Shown: positions 9,333-18,929, counted from the stretch's first letter. The stretch: 64,000 bases of DNA from Thiosulfatimonas sediminis (GCF_011398355.1 NZ_AP021889.1:992001-1056000); one strand, 5' to 3'. The notes: generated from the sequence alone by a model not told the origin. Numbers and translations are program-made.

Positions 9333-9348
9333 TGGCACAAGCTTTGCT
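9333..9348 (+). promoter_or_regulatory. Sigma-54 promoter of the fliE operon
   Basis: TGGCAC, AAGCT, TTGCT is an essentially perfect -24/-12 element with GG (9334-9335), ten bases, GC (9346-9347). It begins immediately after the fleR stop codon and is about 55 bases upstream of fliE. Confidence 0.92.
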
Positions 9349-9403
9349 GAGTTGAGGTTAAATAAAAAATGACATTGACGGGCTACAACGGGGACACTAG
9401 ACC

Positions 9404-9742
9404 ATGAATACAGTGGATACGCAAAGTTTACTTCTTCAAATGCGCTCTTTGGCTGCGCAAGCGCAGACGACTCCGTTGGGCGAGGCATCGGCATTAAAAG
9501 CCGTAGAAGGCGGCAAACCGGAAAATTTTGCCGAATTATTGACACATTCAATTGAAGCAGTTAATCAGCAGCAAAATAAATCGAAAGACATGAAAGACGC
9601 TTTCGAACGCGGTGATCCGGATGTGGAATTATCGGAAGTGATGCTGCAGGCGCAGAAAGCGAGTTTGTCGTTTCAAGCCATGACCCAAGTGCGTAATAAG
9701 CTGGTTGAAGCTTATAAAGAAGTTATTCAAATGCCTATTTAG
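9404..9742 (+). CDS. fliE: Flagellar basal-body protein FliE
   Basis: FliE joins the MS ring to the proximal rod and is the first substrate exported by the flagellar secretion system. The 112-residue protein shows the conserved C-terminal region [18 protein letters not shown] followed by a helix containing [11 protein letters not shown]. It is the first gene of the fliEFGHIJ cluster and follows a sigma-54 promoter. The ribosome site is weak (GGGGAC upstream of ATG 9404). Confidence 0.95.
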   Translation: MNTVDTQSLLLQMRSLAAQAQTTPLGEASALKAVEGGKPENFAELLTHSIEAVNQQQNKSKDMKDAFERGDPDVELSEVMLQAQKASLSFQAMTQVRNKLVEAYKEVIQMPI

Positions 9743-9802
9743 ATGGGCGTAACCTAACCTTTCCGTAGTTTATGTGCGGTTTTAGAATAAAAAGTTTGTC
9801 CT

Positions 9803-11500
9803 ATGGCAGAGTCACCAGCAAGCGTTAATACACCTCTAAACTCGTCAGAGACGAGTTCGACGTTTATTAATAATATCACCGCTTTACCTGTTGCTAAGCA
9901 GGTAGGGTTGGTCATTGCCTTAGCGGCAACGTTGGCACTGGTCATTGGTATCATCATGTGGTCTCAGGCCAAACCCTACACCTTGCTATTCGGCTCGGTT
10001 GATCCCCAAGACATGAACGAGATTGTGCAGACGCTGGAACAAGAAGCGGTGCCCTATAAAATTGACACCAATAGCGGCGGTTTGTTGGTGCCTTCGGAAC
10101 AAGTTCATGCTTTGCGTTTAAAATTGGCCGCGGCCGGTTATCCAAAACAAGCAGCAAGTGGTTATCAGTTGCTTGACCAAGAGCAGGGTTTTGGGATTTC
10201 TCAGTTTAAAGAGACCACGCAATATCACCGTGCTTTAGAAGGCGAGCTTGCTAAATCGGTTAGCAGTATTAACGCTGTCAAGTCCGCGCGTATTATGCTT
10301 GGTTTGCCAAAGCGTTCGGTGTTTGTGCGTAAACAGCAAAAACCGACCGCCTCCGTAGCGGTTAAGCTCTATCCAGGTCGCTCATTGAATGATGAGCAAG
10401 TCAGTTCGATTGTCTATTTAGTTGCCTCAAGTATTCCGAATATGGAACCCGGTGATGTCACTGTGGTCGATCAAAATGGTAATTTGCTCACTGGCGACAG
10501 CCGCAGCAGTAACAGTATGTTGCACATGAGCATGAAGCAGCTGGATTACACGCGTCAAGTAGAGATGACCTTGTCAAATCGAATTGTTGATTTATTGGCA
10601 CCGATTGTTGGTGGTGTGGACAAGGTGCGTGCACAAGTCACCGCAGAACTGGATTTTACCCAAGAAGAACAAACACGCGAAAATTACCAACCTGACCCAG
10701 ATGCGGTACGTTCTGAACAAGAAATTCGCGAAATTAACCGTGATCAAGGGCCTACAGGTATTCCTGGAGCCTTGACCAATCAGCCACCACGAGCTGGACT
10801 GGCGCCTGAACAAGGTTATACGCCAGAAAATGATCCTAGCCTAAAAAGCTCCAGTGAGAAGAAAACCAAAAATTACGAGTTGGATCGCACCATCAGCCAT
10901 ATTAAAAATTCAGTCGGCAATATTCGCCGTCTGTCTGTCGCGGTGGTTTTAGACGATAAAAGCACGTTAAACGCCGAAGGTGCGGTGCAACGACTTGCGA
11001 TGACGGACGATGAATTGTTGCGTTATCGTCAGCTAGTCAGTGATACGGTCGCTTTGGATGAAGCTCGTGGTGATACCTTGACGGTCGTGAATGCATCGTT
11101 TGCAGTGACGCCTGAAGAGAGTGTTGAAAGTACGCCGATTTGGCAAGAGTCTTGGTTCTGGGATTTTGTCAAACAGCTCCTTGCCGGCCTAGCGGTGTTA
11201 ATTATCATTTTGGCGGTGATTCGTCCGATTATGCGCGACCTGTCTAAGCGGGAAGAAATGGTGCTGGAGTATCCAGAAAATGCGGCTGAAGACGTTGAAG
11301 AAATTGAAAATGTGGACGAAATCTCCAAAGCGTTGGAAAAAATGAATGCCGAGGTTGAACAGACCGCCGCCGATGTTGAGGCCGAGTCGAAAGCCGAGCA
11401 TGATTTGCTTGAAAAAGTGCGTTCAATTGTACAGACCAATCCAAAAGTTGCGGCGCACGTGATTCGCCAGTGGATGAACGAAGGAGCGAATAATGGCTGA
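9803..11500 (+). CDS. fliF: Flagellar MS-ring protein FliF
   Basis: FliF (565 residues) builds the inner-membrane MS ring, the platform for the rod, export gate and C ring. The first membrane helix lies at about residues 33-54 and the second at about 455-476, flanking the periplasmic YscJ-like and ring-building domains. The cytoplasmic tail ends in NPKVAAHVIRQWMNE, the FliG-binding segment. The acidic stretch between (about 490-535) is rich in Glu. It overlaps fliG by 8 bases, consistent with stoichiometric translation of these partners. Confidence 0.97.
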   Translation: MAESPASVNTPLNSSETSSTFINNITALPVAKQVGLVIALAATLALVIGIIMWSQAKPYTLLFGSVDPQDMNEIVQTLEQEAVPYKIDTNSGGLLVPSEQVHALRLKLAAAGYPKQAASGYQLLDQEQGFGISQFKETTQYHRALEGELAKSVSSINAVKSARIMLGLPKRSVFVRKQQKPTASVAVKLYPGRSLNDEQVSSIVYLVASSIPNMEPGDVTVVDQNGNLLTGDSRSSNSMLHMSMKQLDYTRQVEMTLSNRIVDLLAPIVGGVDKVRAQVTAELDFTQEEQTRENYQPDPDAVRSEQEIREINRDQGPTGIPGALTNQPPRAGLAPEQGYTPENDPSLKSSSEKKTKNYELDRTISHIKNSVGNIRRLSVAVVLDDKSTLNAEGAVQRLAMTDDELLRYRQLVSDTVALDEARGDTLTVVNASFAVTPEESVESTPIWQESWFWDFVKQLLAGLAVLIIILAVIRPIMRDLSKREEMVLEYPENAAEDVEEIENVDEISKALEKMNAEVEQTAADVEAESKAEHDLLEKVRSIVQTNPKVAAHVIRQWMNEGANNG

Positions 11501-12518
11501 GGCCGTAACCGATTTAGAAGAAGTTTCTACACGTGACATGTCCGGCATGGATAAAGCGGCGATTTTCTTATTGGCTCTAGGGAAAGAGGGCGCAGCCCAA
11601 GTGTTAAAGCACCTAAATCCTAGAGAAGTTCAGCAACTCGGCTCTGCCATGACCAATATTGAAGGTGTGACTCATGAAGATATTCATGTCGTGATGCGCT
11701 CCTTTTTGAAAGAGCTGGGCGAGGATGCACTAGGGGTTGACCCAAGTGAATTTGCTCAGTCCTTGATGGCCGATGCGCTTGGTGATGGTGCTGGCGGTAT
11801 GTTGGATGCCACCATGTTGGGTGATCAAGTCAAAGGGTTAGAGGCGCTAAAATGGATGCATCCATCGACCATTTCTAATATGTTGCGTAACGAGCACCCA
11901 CAGGTGGTTGCGATTGTTTTGTCGTATTTCGATTCCGATCAAGCGGCTGCCGTATTGCGTGGTATTCCACAGCGTTTTCAGGCAGAAGTTATCTACCGAA
12001 TTGCCACTTTATCGACCATTCAGCCGCGTGCCTTATTTGATCTAAACAACGTGTTGGAGATGGCTTCCGGTGATGGTGAAGGGGGCAAATTAGCGACTAT
12101 TGGCGGCGAGAAGCGTGCCGCAGAAATTCTTAACTTGGTCGGCAGCGGTATTGACTCGCGTATCTTAGAAGACATTGCGCTGGAGCATGAAGACATCAGT
12201 AATGCGATTCAAGACAAAATGTTTGTCTTTGATGACATTGCTGGGATTGATGATCGCGGTATTCAGACTCTGGTTGGTGAAGTGCCAAGCGATGTCTTGA
12301 TTATCGCCTTGAAAGGCGCTGAGTCGAATCTGCGAGAGAAGTTTCTATCCAACGTGTCCAAACGCCAAGCCGAAATTATGCGTGACGATTTGGAAACCGG
12401 TGGCCCCGTTAAACTCAGTGCTGTCGAAGACGCTCAACGCACCATTATTCAAGCGGTACGCCGTTTAGCGGATGAAGAGAAGTTGATGATGCCAGGTGGC
12501 GGTGAGGAATTTGTGTAA
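11493..12518 (+). CDS. fliG: Flagellar motor switch protein FliG
   Basis: FliG (341 residues) is the C-ring component that contacts FliF, FliM and the stator MotA, and generates torque. The N-terminal domain (MDKAAIFLLALGKEGAAQVL), the middle-domain EHPQ motif at 134-137 (NEHPQVVAIVLSYF) and the C-terminal torque domain with charged residues (DDIAGIDDRGIQ, LKGAESNLREKFLSNVS) are all present. It has the usual length. The stop codon is directly followed by the fliH start. Confidence 0.98.
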   Translation: MAEAVTDLEEVSTRDMSGMDKAAIFLLALGKEGAAQVLKHLNPREVQQLGSAMTNIEGVTHEDIHVVMRSFLKELGEDALGVDPSEFAQSLMADALGDGAGGMLDATMLGDQVKGLEALKWMHPSTISNMLRNEHPQVVAIVLSYFDSDQAAAVLRGIPQRFQAEVIYRIATLSTIQPRALFDLNNVLEMASGDGEGGKLATIGGEKRAAEILNLVGSGIDSRILEDIALEHEDISNAIQDKMFVFDDIAGIDDRGIQTLVGEVPSDVLIIALKGAESNLREKFLSNVSKRQAEIMRDDLETGGPVKLSAVEDAQRTIIQAVRRLADEEKLMMPGGGEEFV

Positions 12519-13535
12519 ATGGACACGCCGCTTAAAAACGCGTCAGCTGATAGGGTATCCGAGCACGAGAGTTTGCTGATAAAGGGGCAGTTGATTGACG
12601 GCCAGACCTTATCGAAAAAACTGAATGATGCGGCGATTGTCCCTTGGACGCTGAACGATTTTGAGCAAGAAGAACAGCAGAAAGAGGCGGATAAAAAAGC
12701 CGAAATTCGTCAAGAAGTTGAAAAACAGATTCAGCCGGAGTTGAAAAAACGCAGCGATATGTTGCGCAAAGAGGTGTACGACAGCGCTTATCAAGAAGGT
12801 TATGATGCGGGTTTTAAGCTTGGTGAGGAGGAAGGTAAAGCGACCGGAAAATCTCAAGCCTATTCTCAAGCGCGCGATTTTCTGTTCCCGAAAATTCAAT
12901 CGATTGATGAGTTGCTCAAGAATTTGCAAGCACCGCAGCAGCAGATGCAACAAAACCTGTTTGACGAAATTGTTCAGTTTTCGGCGTTTATTGCTGAGCA
13001 ACTGCTTGGCGAGCAGTTAAGTCGTAATCCCGATTGGTTGTACCGTGTGGTGCAAGAAGCGATTCAAACCTTGCCGGAATCTGAAGCGCCAATTGAAGTA
13101 GCGCTTAACGCCGATGATTTGGCTTTTTTGCAAGAGCTTGAGACAGCCTGGCTGAAAAATTATCATTGCAAGGCCGATCCGGCAATTCTGCCGGGTGGCT
13201 GTATGGTAAAGCAGCAGTTCAGTTCGATACATCATTGCTGGCAAAACCGATTTTTAGCTTTAAAAGAACAGCTGACCAATAATGTCCAGTCCCTAACCGA
13301 TAGTCAACAGAGAGCAATGGAAGCTGCTCAGCAAAATCAATCGCCGACTTTTTATTGGGATGAAGACAGTGAATTTGGTGAAGAGGATTTTGCACCCTTA
13401 AAAACGGGCAGTAATGCCATTCCAGAAGTGAGTGAAGCAGACTTTCCTGCTAAAAAATCCAGTCCATCGGCATCTTCTGACGCTGAACCAATTAAATCCG
13501 TAAAAGATCCTGCCAGTCAGTCAAACAATGAGTAA
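12519..13535 (+). CDS. fliH: Flagellar assembly protein FliH
   Basis: FliH is the peripheral-stalk-like regulator that dimerises, binds the FliI ATPase and tethers it to the C ring. A long charged coiled coil (about residues 50-130) contains the GxxxG-type segment AYQEGYDAGFKLGEEEGKA. The C-terminal FliI-binding domain is at about 140-250. At 338 residues it is longer than many homologues (about 230-270) because of an acidic, Ser-rich low-complexity tail from about 265 onward. It overlaps fliI by 8 bases. Confidence 0.9.
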   Translation: MDTPLKNASADRVSEHESLLIKGQLIDGQTLSKKLNDAAIVPWTLNDFEQEEQQKEADKKAEIRQEVEKQIQPELKKRSDMLRKEVYDSAYQEGYDAGFKLGEEEGKATGKSQAYSQARDFLFPKIQSIDELLKNLQAPQQQMQQNLFDEIVQFSAFIAEQLLGEQLSRNPDWLYRVVQEAIQTLPESEAPIEVALNADDLAFLQELETAWLKNYHCKADPAILPGGCMVKQQFSSIHHCWQNRFLALKEQLTNNVQSLTDSQQRAMEAAQQNQSPTFYWDEDSEFGEEDFAPLKTGSNAIPEVSEADFPAKKSSPSASSDAEPIKSVKDPASQSNNE

Positions 13536-14865
13536 GCATTTTAATCAAGCGTTATTAGAGCAAGTACGTTCATTGCGTCAGATGCCGTACCAGGTGCCGG
13601 CGTTGCAAGTAGCCGGGCGTTTGGTCCGTATGGTGGGCATGACCTTAGAAGTAGTAGGAACCTATGCAGCGATTGGCTCGCGTTGTCAAATTTTTAACGG
13701 CAAGCATGCACCGGTTGAGGCGGAAGTCGTCGGATTTCATAATGATCGACTGTATTTAATGCCGATTGGCGATACCCAAGGCTTAGCGCCTAACGCTAAG
13801 GTGGTCCCGGTTGAAGGCGGTATTAAAGTTGGTGTTGGACCGGCGCTGCTTGGGCGCGTGATTGATGGCTCAGCTAAGCCATTAGATGGCAAAGGGTCAA
13901 TAGAGGTCGAGCGCTATGTCAGTTTGAGTGGCGAAAAAATTAATCCACTGGATCGTCATCCAATTAGCGAGCCGCTTGATGTCGGCATTAAAGCGATCAA
14001 TGCATTACTTACCTTGGGGCAAGGACAGCGAGTAGGGCTAATGGCCGGAACTGGCGTTGGCAAAAGTGTTTTGTTAGGCATGATGACTCGATTCACCAAT
14101 GCGGATGTGGTCGTGGTTGGCTTGATTGGCGAGCGGGGACGGGAAGTTAACGAATTTGTACGCCATAATTTGGGTGAAGAGGGATTAAAACGTTCGGTGG
14201 TTGTCGCTACGCCAGCCGATGATCCGCCATTGATGCGGATGCATGGCGCCATGTTGGCAACCGCGATTGCGGAATATTTTCGTGATCAAGGAAAACGTGT
14301 TCTGTTATTAATGGATTCGCTCACTCGTTTTGCACAAGCGCAGCGTGAAATTGCTCTCGCGGTTGGTGAGCCCCCAGCCAGTAAAGGCTATCCGCCGTCG
14401 GTGTTTGCTAAACTGCCTCAATTGGTTGAGCGTGCTGGTAATGGCAAGTCTGATAGTGGTTCGATTACCGCCATTTATACTGTTTTGGCAGAGGGTGATG
14501 ATCAGTCTGACCCGGTCGTTGATTCGGCGCGCGGTGTGCTTGATGGTCATATCGTCCTGTCGCGTGAAGTGGCTGATAGTGGTCGCTATCCAGCAATTGA
14601 TGTGGAGTCTTCCGTTAGTCGAGTGATGGTGGAGGTCGCCAGTGAGCAGCAATTGAACTTAGCGCGGCAATTTAAGCGTTTGTATTCCGCGTATCAACAA
14701 AACCAAGATTTGATTCATGTTGGAGCTTATCGTCGAGGCAGTGATCCGTTGATTGATGAATCTATTGCCAAGCATGATGCGTTGAATGGTTTCTTGTCTC
14801 AGGGCATAAAGCAACAATTTGGTTTTCAAGCGTCTCTTGATGCTTTGCAGAAGACCTTAAGGTAG
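13528..14865 (+). CDS. fliI: Flagellum-specific ATP synthase FliI
   Basis: FliI (445 residues) is the hexameric export ATPase, related to the beta subunit of F1-ATPase, that unfolds and delivers substrates to the FlhA/FlhB gate. Walker A AGTGVGKS lies at 173-180, Walker B at VLLLMDSLTRFAQAQREIALA, and the C-terminal domain has the usual YQQNQDLIHVGAYRRGSD. The length is normal. It lies between fliH (overlapping) and fliJ (8 bases on), its two soluble partners. Confidence 0.98.
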   Translation: MSKHFNQALLEQVRSLRQMPYQVPALQVAGRLVRMVGMTLEVVGTYAAIGSRCQIFNGKHAPVEAEVVGFHNDRLYLMPIGDTQGLAPNAKVVPVEGGIKVGVGPALLGRVIDGSAKPLDGKGSIEVERYVSLSGEKINPLDRHPISEPLDVGIKAINALLTLGQGQRVGLMAGTGVGKSVLLGMMTRFTNADVVVVGLIGERGREVNEFVRHNLGEEGLKRSVVVATPADDPPLMRMHGAMLATAIAEYFRDQGKRVLLLMDSLTRFAQAQREIALAVGEPPASKGYPPSVFAKLPQLVERAGNGKSDSGSITAIYTVLAEGDDQSDPVVDSARGVLDGHIVLSREVADSGRYPAIDVESSVSRVMVEVASEQQLNLARQFKRLYSAYQQNQDLIHVGAYRRGSDPLIDESIAKHDALNGFLSQGIKQQFGFQASLDALQKTLR

Positions 14866-14873
14866 TGTAAGTA

Positions 14874-15317
14874 ATGACGACATCGATTCAGCGTTGGCAA
14901 AAATTAGTTGAATTGGCAGAAATCGAAATGGAAAACGCTGCCAAAACAGTCGCTTATATGCAAGACGAAATGCACAATTCACAGAGTCAATTGCAGAGTC
15001 TGGAAGCGTATTTGCAAGAATATACCCAGCAGCCTGTGCAAGGGCCATCGCGCTTAGTCGCGCAGTTGCAAAGTCATGTTGCATTTGGCGAAAAAGTCCA
15101 GCAGGCGATTAAAGCGCAAGAACAGCATTTTCGGCAGAAGCAGTTAATGGTTGAAAAAGCGCTAGAAGCGTGGCGCGAAAAACGCGCGCGTTTTAAAGCG
15201 TTGCAAACTCTGTTAGATAAAAAACGCAAACAGCAAGACGTGAAGCTAAGTCGTCAAGAACAGAAAATGCTGGATGATTTAGCGGCACAACAATCCGTTC
15301 GGCGCAGTACGCCTTGA
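14874..15317 (+). CDS. fliJ: Flagellar export protein FliJ
   Basis: FliJ is the coiled-coil central stalk of the export ATPase, resembling the gamma subunit of F-type ATPases. The 147-residue protein is almost entirely helical and rich in Gln, Lys and Glu, with heptad character from about residue 10 to 130. Conservation is low; position directly after fliI and size make the assignment secure. It closes the fliEFGHIJ group. The following 166-base gap has the fliK sigma-54 promoter, and no strong terminator was seen. Confidence 0.88.
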   Translation: MTTSIQRWQKLVELAEIEMENAAKTVAYMQDEMHNSQSQLQSLEAYLQEYTQQPVQGPSRLVAQLQSHVAFGEKVQQAIKAQEQHFRQKQLMVEKALEAWREKRARFKALQTLLDKKRKQQDVKLSRQEQKMLDDLAAQQSVRRSTP

Positions 15318-15429
15318 AAATAAAAATCCGGATGTCATTTTTTTCGATACGATTACGGGCGGCCTTTCTTTTTTGTAATCCCTTTCTGTATGGTGCTTCT
15401 AAAGTAAATTTCATGCAATCTCATTGTTT

Positions 15430-15445
15430 GGGCATGGTAGTTGCT
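15430..15445 (+). promoter_or_regulatory. Sigma-54 promoter of the fliK operon
   Basis: GGGCAT, GGTAG, TTGCT has the exact GG-N10-GC spacing (GG 15431-15432, GC 15443-15444). It lies 38 bases before the fliK ATG, so transcription would begin about 25 bases upstream of the gene. Confidence 0.75.
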
Positions 15446-15483
15446 AAAACCTTGGCATTATCGGCAAGCAGAGAGCAGAAAAG

Positions 15484-17880
15484 ATGTTAGCCTTAGAACA
15501 AACTCAAGACAAAAGTGCCATTATTGCCGCTTTCAAAGTGGCGAAACCACAAGGGCAAGAATTGCCACCGTCGCAGAACAAGCCGCCATTTGTGCAGTTT
15601 ATGGATCACCTGCAGGCCAAATCTGTTGTTAAATCAATGGCAGATTCTGTTCAGCCGGTTGCAGCAGCGATTACCCCTCAGAGCGAAGTGGTGTCGCGGG
15701 CTTTGCCGGTAGGTGCTTTGTTGGTTGCAAATAGCGAAGAATTGCCTGCGTCTGAAATCCAAAACAATGCCCTCTCGCTAGCCCCTGCACAAGTGCTGGC
15801 GTCAGAGAAACCGTTGAATCAGTTGACCTCGCTACCATCGGGTCTCTTGCGCAGTTTAGATAATGAGTTGCGTGGAACGGATGCTGCGCATGACGAGCTT
15901 CATGTAAGTCAAGAGGGTTCTGCATTAAACGCGATTGCTAATCGCTTGCAGGCCGCGTATCCCCAGTTTGCTGAAATGCCGCGTGAAGAGGTTGTTGGTC
16001 AATTACGCGCTCATTTATTGCGTCTCAGCGAGGGTGACGTTGCCTCATCCGGTTCCGCTTTTGTCGCAGAGCCGCTTTCCTCCTCTCAGCTAAAGGATGC
16101 GGTCAATGCGTTGGCTGAAGAAGTTGGTGTGACGCAAGTCGTCGATGTCGCTTTTGTCGAGCCGAGAAAGATGGCTGACGCAATTGACGCAATAGCCGAC
16201 AATCGGTCTGTATCAGTATCTCTGACGCCGGCGCTTGCAGCTGAGAAAAATTTAAAAAGCCAACCAGCAATTTTAAGCAATAGTGCGCACTTAAAGGCGT
16301 CCTCTGCTCTAAAGCAAGAAGGATTTAGTCAGGCTGTCGCCAGTGCCGCAATTCAGCACAAGGAAGAACAGACTTTCGCACCGTCGCAAGGTTTCCGTGA
16401 TGGCGCATCAATTGAATCCTTGCATGAGTCGGTTGATGGGCGGCAATTGATAAGAGCGCCGCTGAATGAGGAGCAGATAACCGACTCAGAATCGGTACTT
16501 GCCACAGAGGCTTCATCAGAGAGTTTGCTCGAGTCCGACTCTGCGCCTTTAGCCGAGACTCAAAATACCTTACTGTATCCGTTGCCCGATGAGTTAGCTG
16601 AGGAGCAATCAGCAGCAGTCAGTGCCTCGCTAATACCTGGCGAGGAGGTGGCGGTTACGTCTGTTTCGCAAGGATTGGATGCTGATGTGAATATCATCGA
16701 ATCCGATGCGGCCGCTCTGCCTGAGGAGCAATCAGAAGCAGTCAGTGCCTCGCTAATACCTGGCGAGGAGGTGGCGGTTACGTCTGTTTCGCAAGGATTG
16801 GATGCTGATGTGAATATCATCGAATCCGATGCGGCCGCTCTGCCTGAGGAGCAATCAGAAGCAATCAGTGCATCGCTAATACCTGGCGAGGAGGTGGCGG
16901 TTACGTCTGTTTCGCAAGGATTGGATGCTGATGTGAATATCATCGAATCCGATGCGGCCGCTCTGCCTGAGGAGCAATCAGAAGCAATCAGTGCATCGCT
17001 AACACCTAGCGAGGAGGTGTCGGTTACAGCTGCTACTGTTGCTGCAAATACTGCACAGGTGCCTAATAGCAACAACAGTGCGGCTCATTCAGGCGCGGCG
17101 AGTGCGAATAACGCATCTGCCTCACAGGCGAATGCAGGTGCTGCTGGGCAGTCAAGTTCGCAGAACTCAGGACAGAATTTAGGACAGAGTTCAGGGCAAA
17201 GCGCGAATCAAGGGAGTTCGCAAAATCCGTCATCGTCAGGACAAAATTTAGGACAGACTGCGGCGCAGATGGCTCAAGTATTAAATGCGGGCGTTACTGA
17301 GCAGCGTCGTGATTTGGTTATGGGCGCACGCCAACAAGCGCAAGTGCGGGCGGCTGATGAGGCTTTGCAGAAATCGAGCGCTTTAAGCAGCAGTGCAACC
17401 GATTCCTTAACCGCAGAACGTCGAGCACTCTTGCCGCCATCGATGCAGTCGATTCCGTTGCCGGTAAGACATCCTCAATGGGGTCAAGCTTTTGGTCAGC
17501 GCGTAACTTACATGTTAAATGCTCAAGTACAGCAGGCACAAATTACCCTAAATCCAGAAAAACTTGGACCGATTCAAATTAAATTACACTTTGATCGTGA
17601 CCAGCAGATGCAACTCAGTGTGGTGGCGCAGCATGGTGCTACACGGGATGCGATAGATGCCTCTTTACCGCGTTTGCGAGAAATGTTGGAACAGCAAGGG
17701 ATTAATTTGGCCTCGGTGGATGTAGAAACCGGCGCAAATTTTGCTGAACAGCAGGCACAAGCGCAAGAAAATCAAACAACCTCAGGACTAGGAGCGCAGG
17801 GCGCAGGCAGTGTTGGTGTTGATGAAGAATCGAATGTGACCACGGTCGTTTCCGACGCGCTGGTCGATTATTATGCCTAG
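15484..17880 (+). CDS. fliK: Flagellar hook-length control protein FliK
   Basis: FliK measures the growing hook and triggers the substrate-specificity switch in FlhB. The 798-residue protein has a long disordered N-terminal ruler region and a compact C-terminal Flg_hook domain at about 659-760 (NPEKLGPIQIKLHF, LPRLREMLEQQGINL). It is about twice the length of the Salmonella protein (405). Residues 373-495 are three near-identical 41-residue repeats plus half of a fourth, and residues about 520-600 are Ser/Gln/Gly/Asn-rich with repeated GQ motifs. It begins after its own sigma-54 promoter and leads into a receptor-like gene and motAB. Confidence 0.93.
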   Translation: MLALEQTQDKSAIIAAFKVAKPQGQELPPSQNKPPFVQFMDHLQAKSVVKSMADSVQPVAAAITPQSEVVSRALPVGALLVANSEELPASEIQNNALSLAPAQVLASEKPLNQLTSLPSGLLRSLDNELRGTDAAHDELHVSQEGSALNAIANRLQAAYPQFAEMPREEVVGQLRAHLLRLSEGDVASSGSAFVAEPLSSSQLKDAVNALAEEVGVTQVVDVAFVEPRKMADAIDAIADNRSVSVSLTPALAAEKNLKSQPAILSNSAHLKASSALKQEGFSQAVASAAIQHKEEQTFAPSQGFRDGASIESLHESVDGRQLIRAPLNEEQITDSESVLATEASSESLLESDSAPLAETQNTLLYPLPDELAEEQSAAVSASLIPGEEVAVTSVSQGLDADVNIIESDAAALPEEQSEAVSASLIPGEEVAVTSVSQGLDADVNIIESDAAALPEEQSEAISASLIPGEEVAVTSVSQGLDADVNIIESDAAALPEEQSEAISASLTPSEEVSVTAATVAANTAQVPNSNNSAAHSGAASANNASASQANAGAAGQSSSQNSGQNLGQSSGQSANQGSSQNPSSSGQNLGQTAAQMAQVLNAGVTEQRRDLVMGARQQAQVRAADEALQKSSALSSSATDSLTAERRALLPPSMQSIPLPVRHPQWGQAFGQRVTYMLNAQVQQAQITLNPEKLGPIQIKLHFDRDQQMQLSVVAQHGATRDAIDASLPRLREMLEQQGINLASVDVETGANFAEQQAQAQENQTTSGLGAQGAGSVGVDEESNVTTVVSDALVDYYA
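16600..17027 (+). repeat. Tandem 123-bp repeats inside fliK
   Basis: Three full copies start at 16600, 16723 and 16846, with a partial, diverged copy from 16969 to about 17027. Each encodes 41 residues beginning EEQSEAVSAS and ending ESDAAALP. Full copies differ by only a few bases, implying recent duplication and possible copy-number variation that keeps the reading frame. Confidence 0.97.
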
Positions 17881-17889
17881 GAGCAAATT

Positions 17890-18894
17890 ATGAAAACACA
17901 CGCTTTATTAATCGGCAGTTTGACGTTAATCGTGCAACCGGCTTTCGCTGGTTCGGAAATTGCGGGCATTCCTGTGGTAGGTTTTGTCACTTTGGTGGCC
18001 TTGATTAGCGCGGTGATTGTCGGCGCGTTGGTGTACATGTTTTGGTGTAATAAACCCGGTGTTTGCGATCAATCGGAGTTAGTCGACCAGTTGCGTGCTG
18101 TCACACGCAGTGAAGATTTTGGAATAACCATTAAATCTCCTGAGAGTGATCCTCATCTGGTGACCGCACTGAATAATTTATTGCAAGCGGCGTCCGATAG
18201 CGTGACAAAACAGATGATTGCGGCCTCTTCTGCGCAAGCTAAGGTGCAGGATGCCGAACAACAGATGGAAGAATTAAACGAAATGCTGGCCGGGTGTTAT
18301 GCGAAGCAACAGGCAGCAGCTTCTCAGCCTGCGCCAGCACCAGCATCCACGCTGGATGTTGATGAGTTGGAAAGTCTTTCCGAGCAATTAGCGTCGATGG
18401 TCAATGCATTAAGCACGGGTTCGCGTTCTGGGATGGAATCTGCGCAGAAGGTGATTAGCGAGGTTTCTGGTTTAACAAATGAGGTCACGCACGCATCAAG
18501 CGTCATTAAACGTTTGGAAGAAGACTCCAGTAACATTGGTACTGTCTTGGTCTTAATTCGTGACATCGCCGAACAGACCAATCTATTGGCGCTTAACGCT
18601 GCAATCGAAGCGGCTCGTGCCGGTGAGCATGGGCGTGGTTTTGCGGTGGTCGCGGATGAGGTTCGTATCTTGGCTGGTAAAACGCAGCAGGCGACCACGG
18701 AAATTCAGTCAATTATTGAAGAGCTACAGCAACGTGCGCGGAATGCGGTGCAAGTGATGGAGCAAGGGCAGAATCGTGTGGGCACAACCCAAGATGAAGC
18801 GGGCCGAGTCAATCAAATATTGAGCGAAATCAACGGTAACCTAGAACGCCTTAAAGTCGCGCAGCAGGAATTGGCGCAAGTCTTGCAGGGCTAA
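17890..18894 (+). CDS. Chemoreceptor-like signalling protein without a sensor domain
   Basis: A 334-residue protein with a methyl-accepting chemotaxis signalling domain but no ligand-binding domain. Residues 1-20 resemble a signal peptide (ending QPAFA before GSE), a single membrane helix spans about 29-52, and a coiled-coil linker follows. The conserved hairpin tip is at about 219-255 ([31 protein letters not shown]). The hairpin arms are short, so methylation capacity is doubtful. It sits 9 bases after fliK and upstream of motAB within the flagellar series, an unusual place for a receptor. It may monitor the membrane or motor, or scaffold CheA/CheW near the flagellum; this is inference from context. 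Confidence 0.8.
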   Translation: MKTHALLIGSLTLIVQPAFAGSEIAGIPVVGFVTLVALISAVIVGALVYMFWCNKPGVCDQSELVDQLRAVTRSEDFGITIKSPESDPHLVTALNNLLQAASDSVTKQMIAASSAQAKVQDAEQQMEELNEMLAGCYAKQQAAASQPAPAPASTLDVDELESLSEQLASMVNALSTGSRSGMESAQKVISEVSGLTNEVTHASSVIKRLEEDSSNIGTVLVLIRDIAEQTNLLALNAAIEAARAGEHGRGFAVVADEVRILAGKTQQATTEIQSIIEELQQRARNAVQVMEQGQNRVGTTQDEAGRVNQILSEINGNLERLKVAQQELAQVLQG

Positions 18895-18913
18895 GGTAAA
18901 CTTGTGGCTAAAA

Positions 18914-18929
18914 TTGACAGGACTGTCAA
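18914..18929. promoter_or_regulatory. Perfect inverted repeat upstream of motA
   Basis: TTGACAG and CTGTCAA are separated by GA, a 16-base perfect palindrome in the 81-base gap between the receptor-like gene and motA. No T-tract follows. It could be an operator or an mRNA hairpin tuning motAB expression. Confidence 0.45.

Noticed and set aside
16560-17075. 171-residue open frame on the minus strand inside the fliK repeats
   Set aside because: It arises because the repeat length is a multiple of three, so one stop-free frame is repeated; no ribosome site, and fliK is clearly the coding strand.
18897-18910. GG-N10-GC spacing just upstream of motA
   Set aside because: The spacing fits, but neither TGGCAC nor TTGC is present, so it is probably chance.
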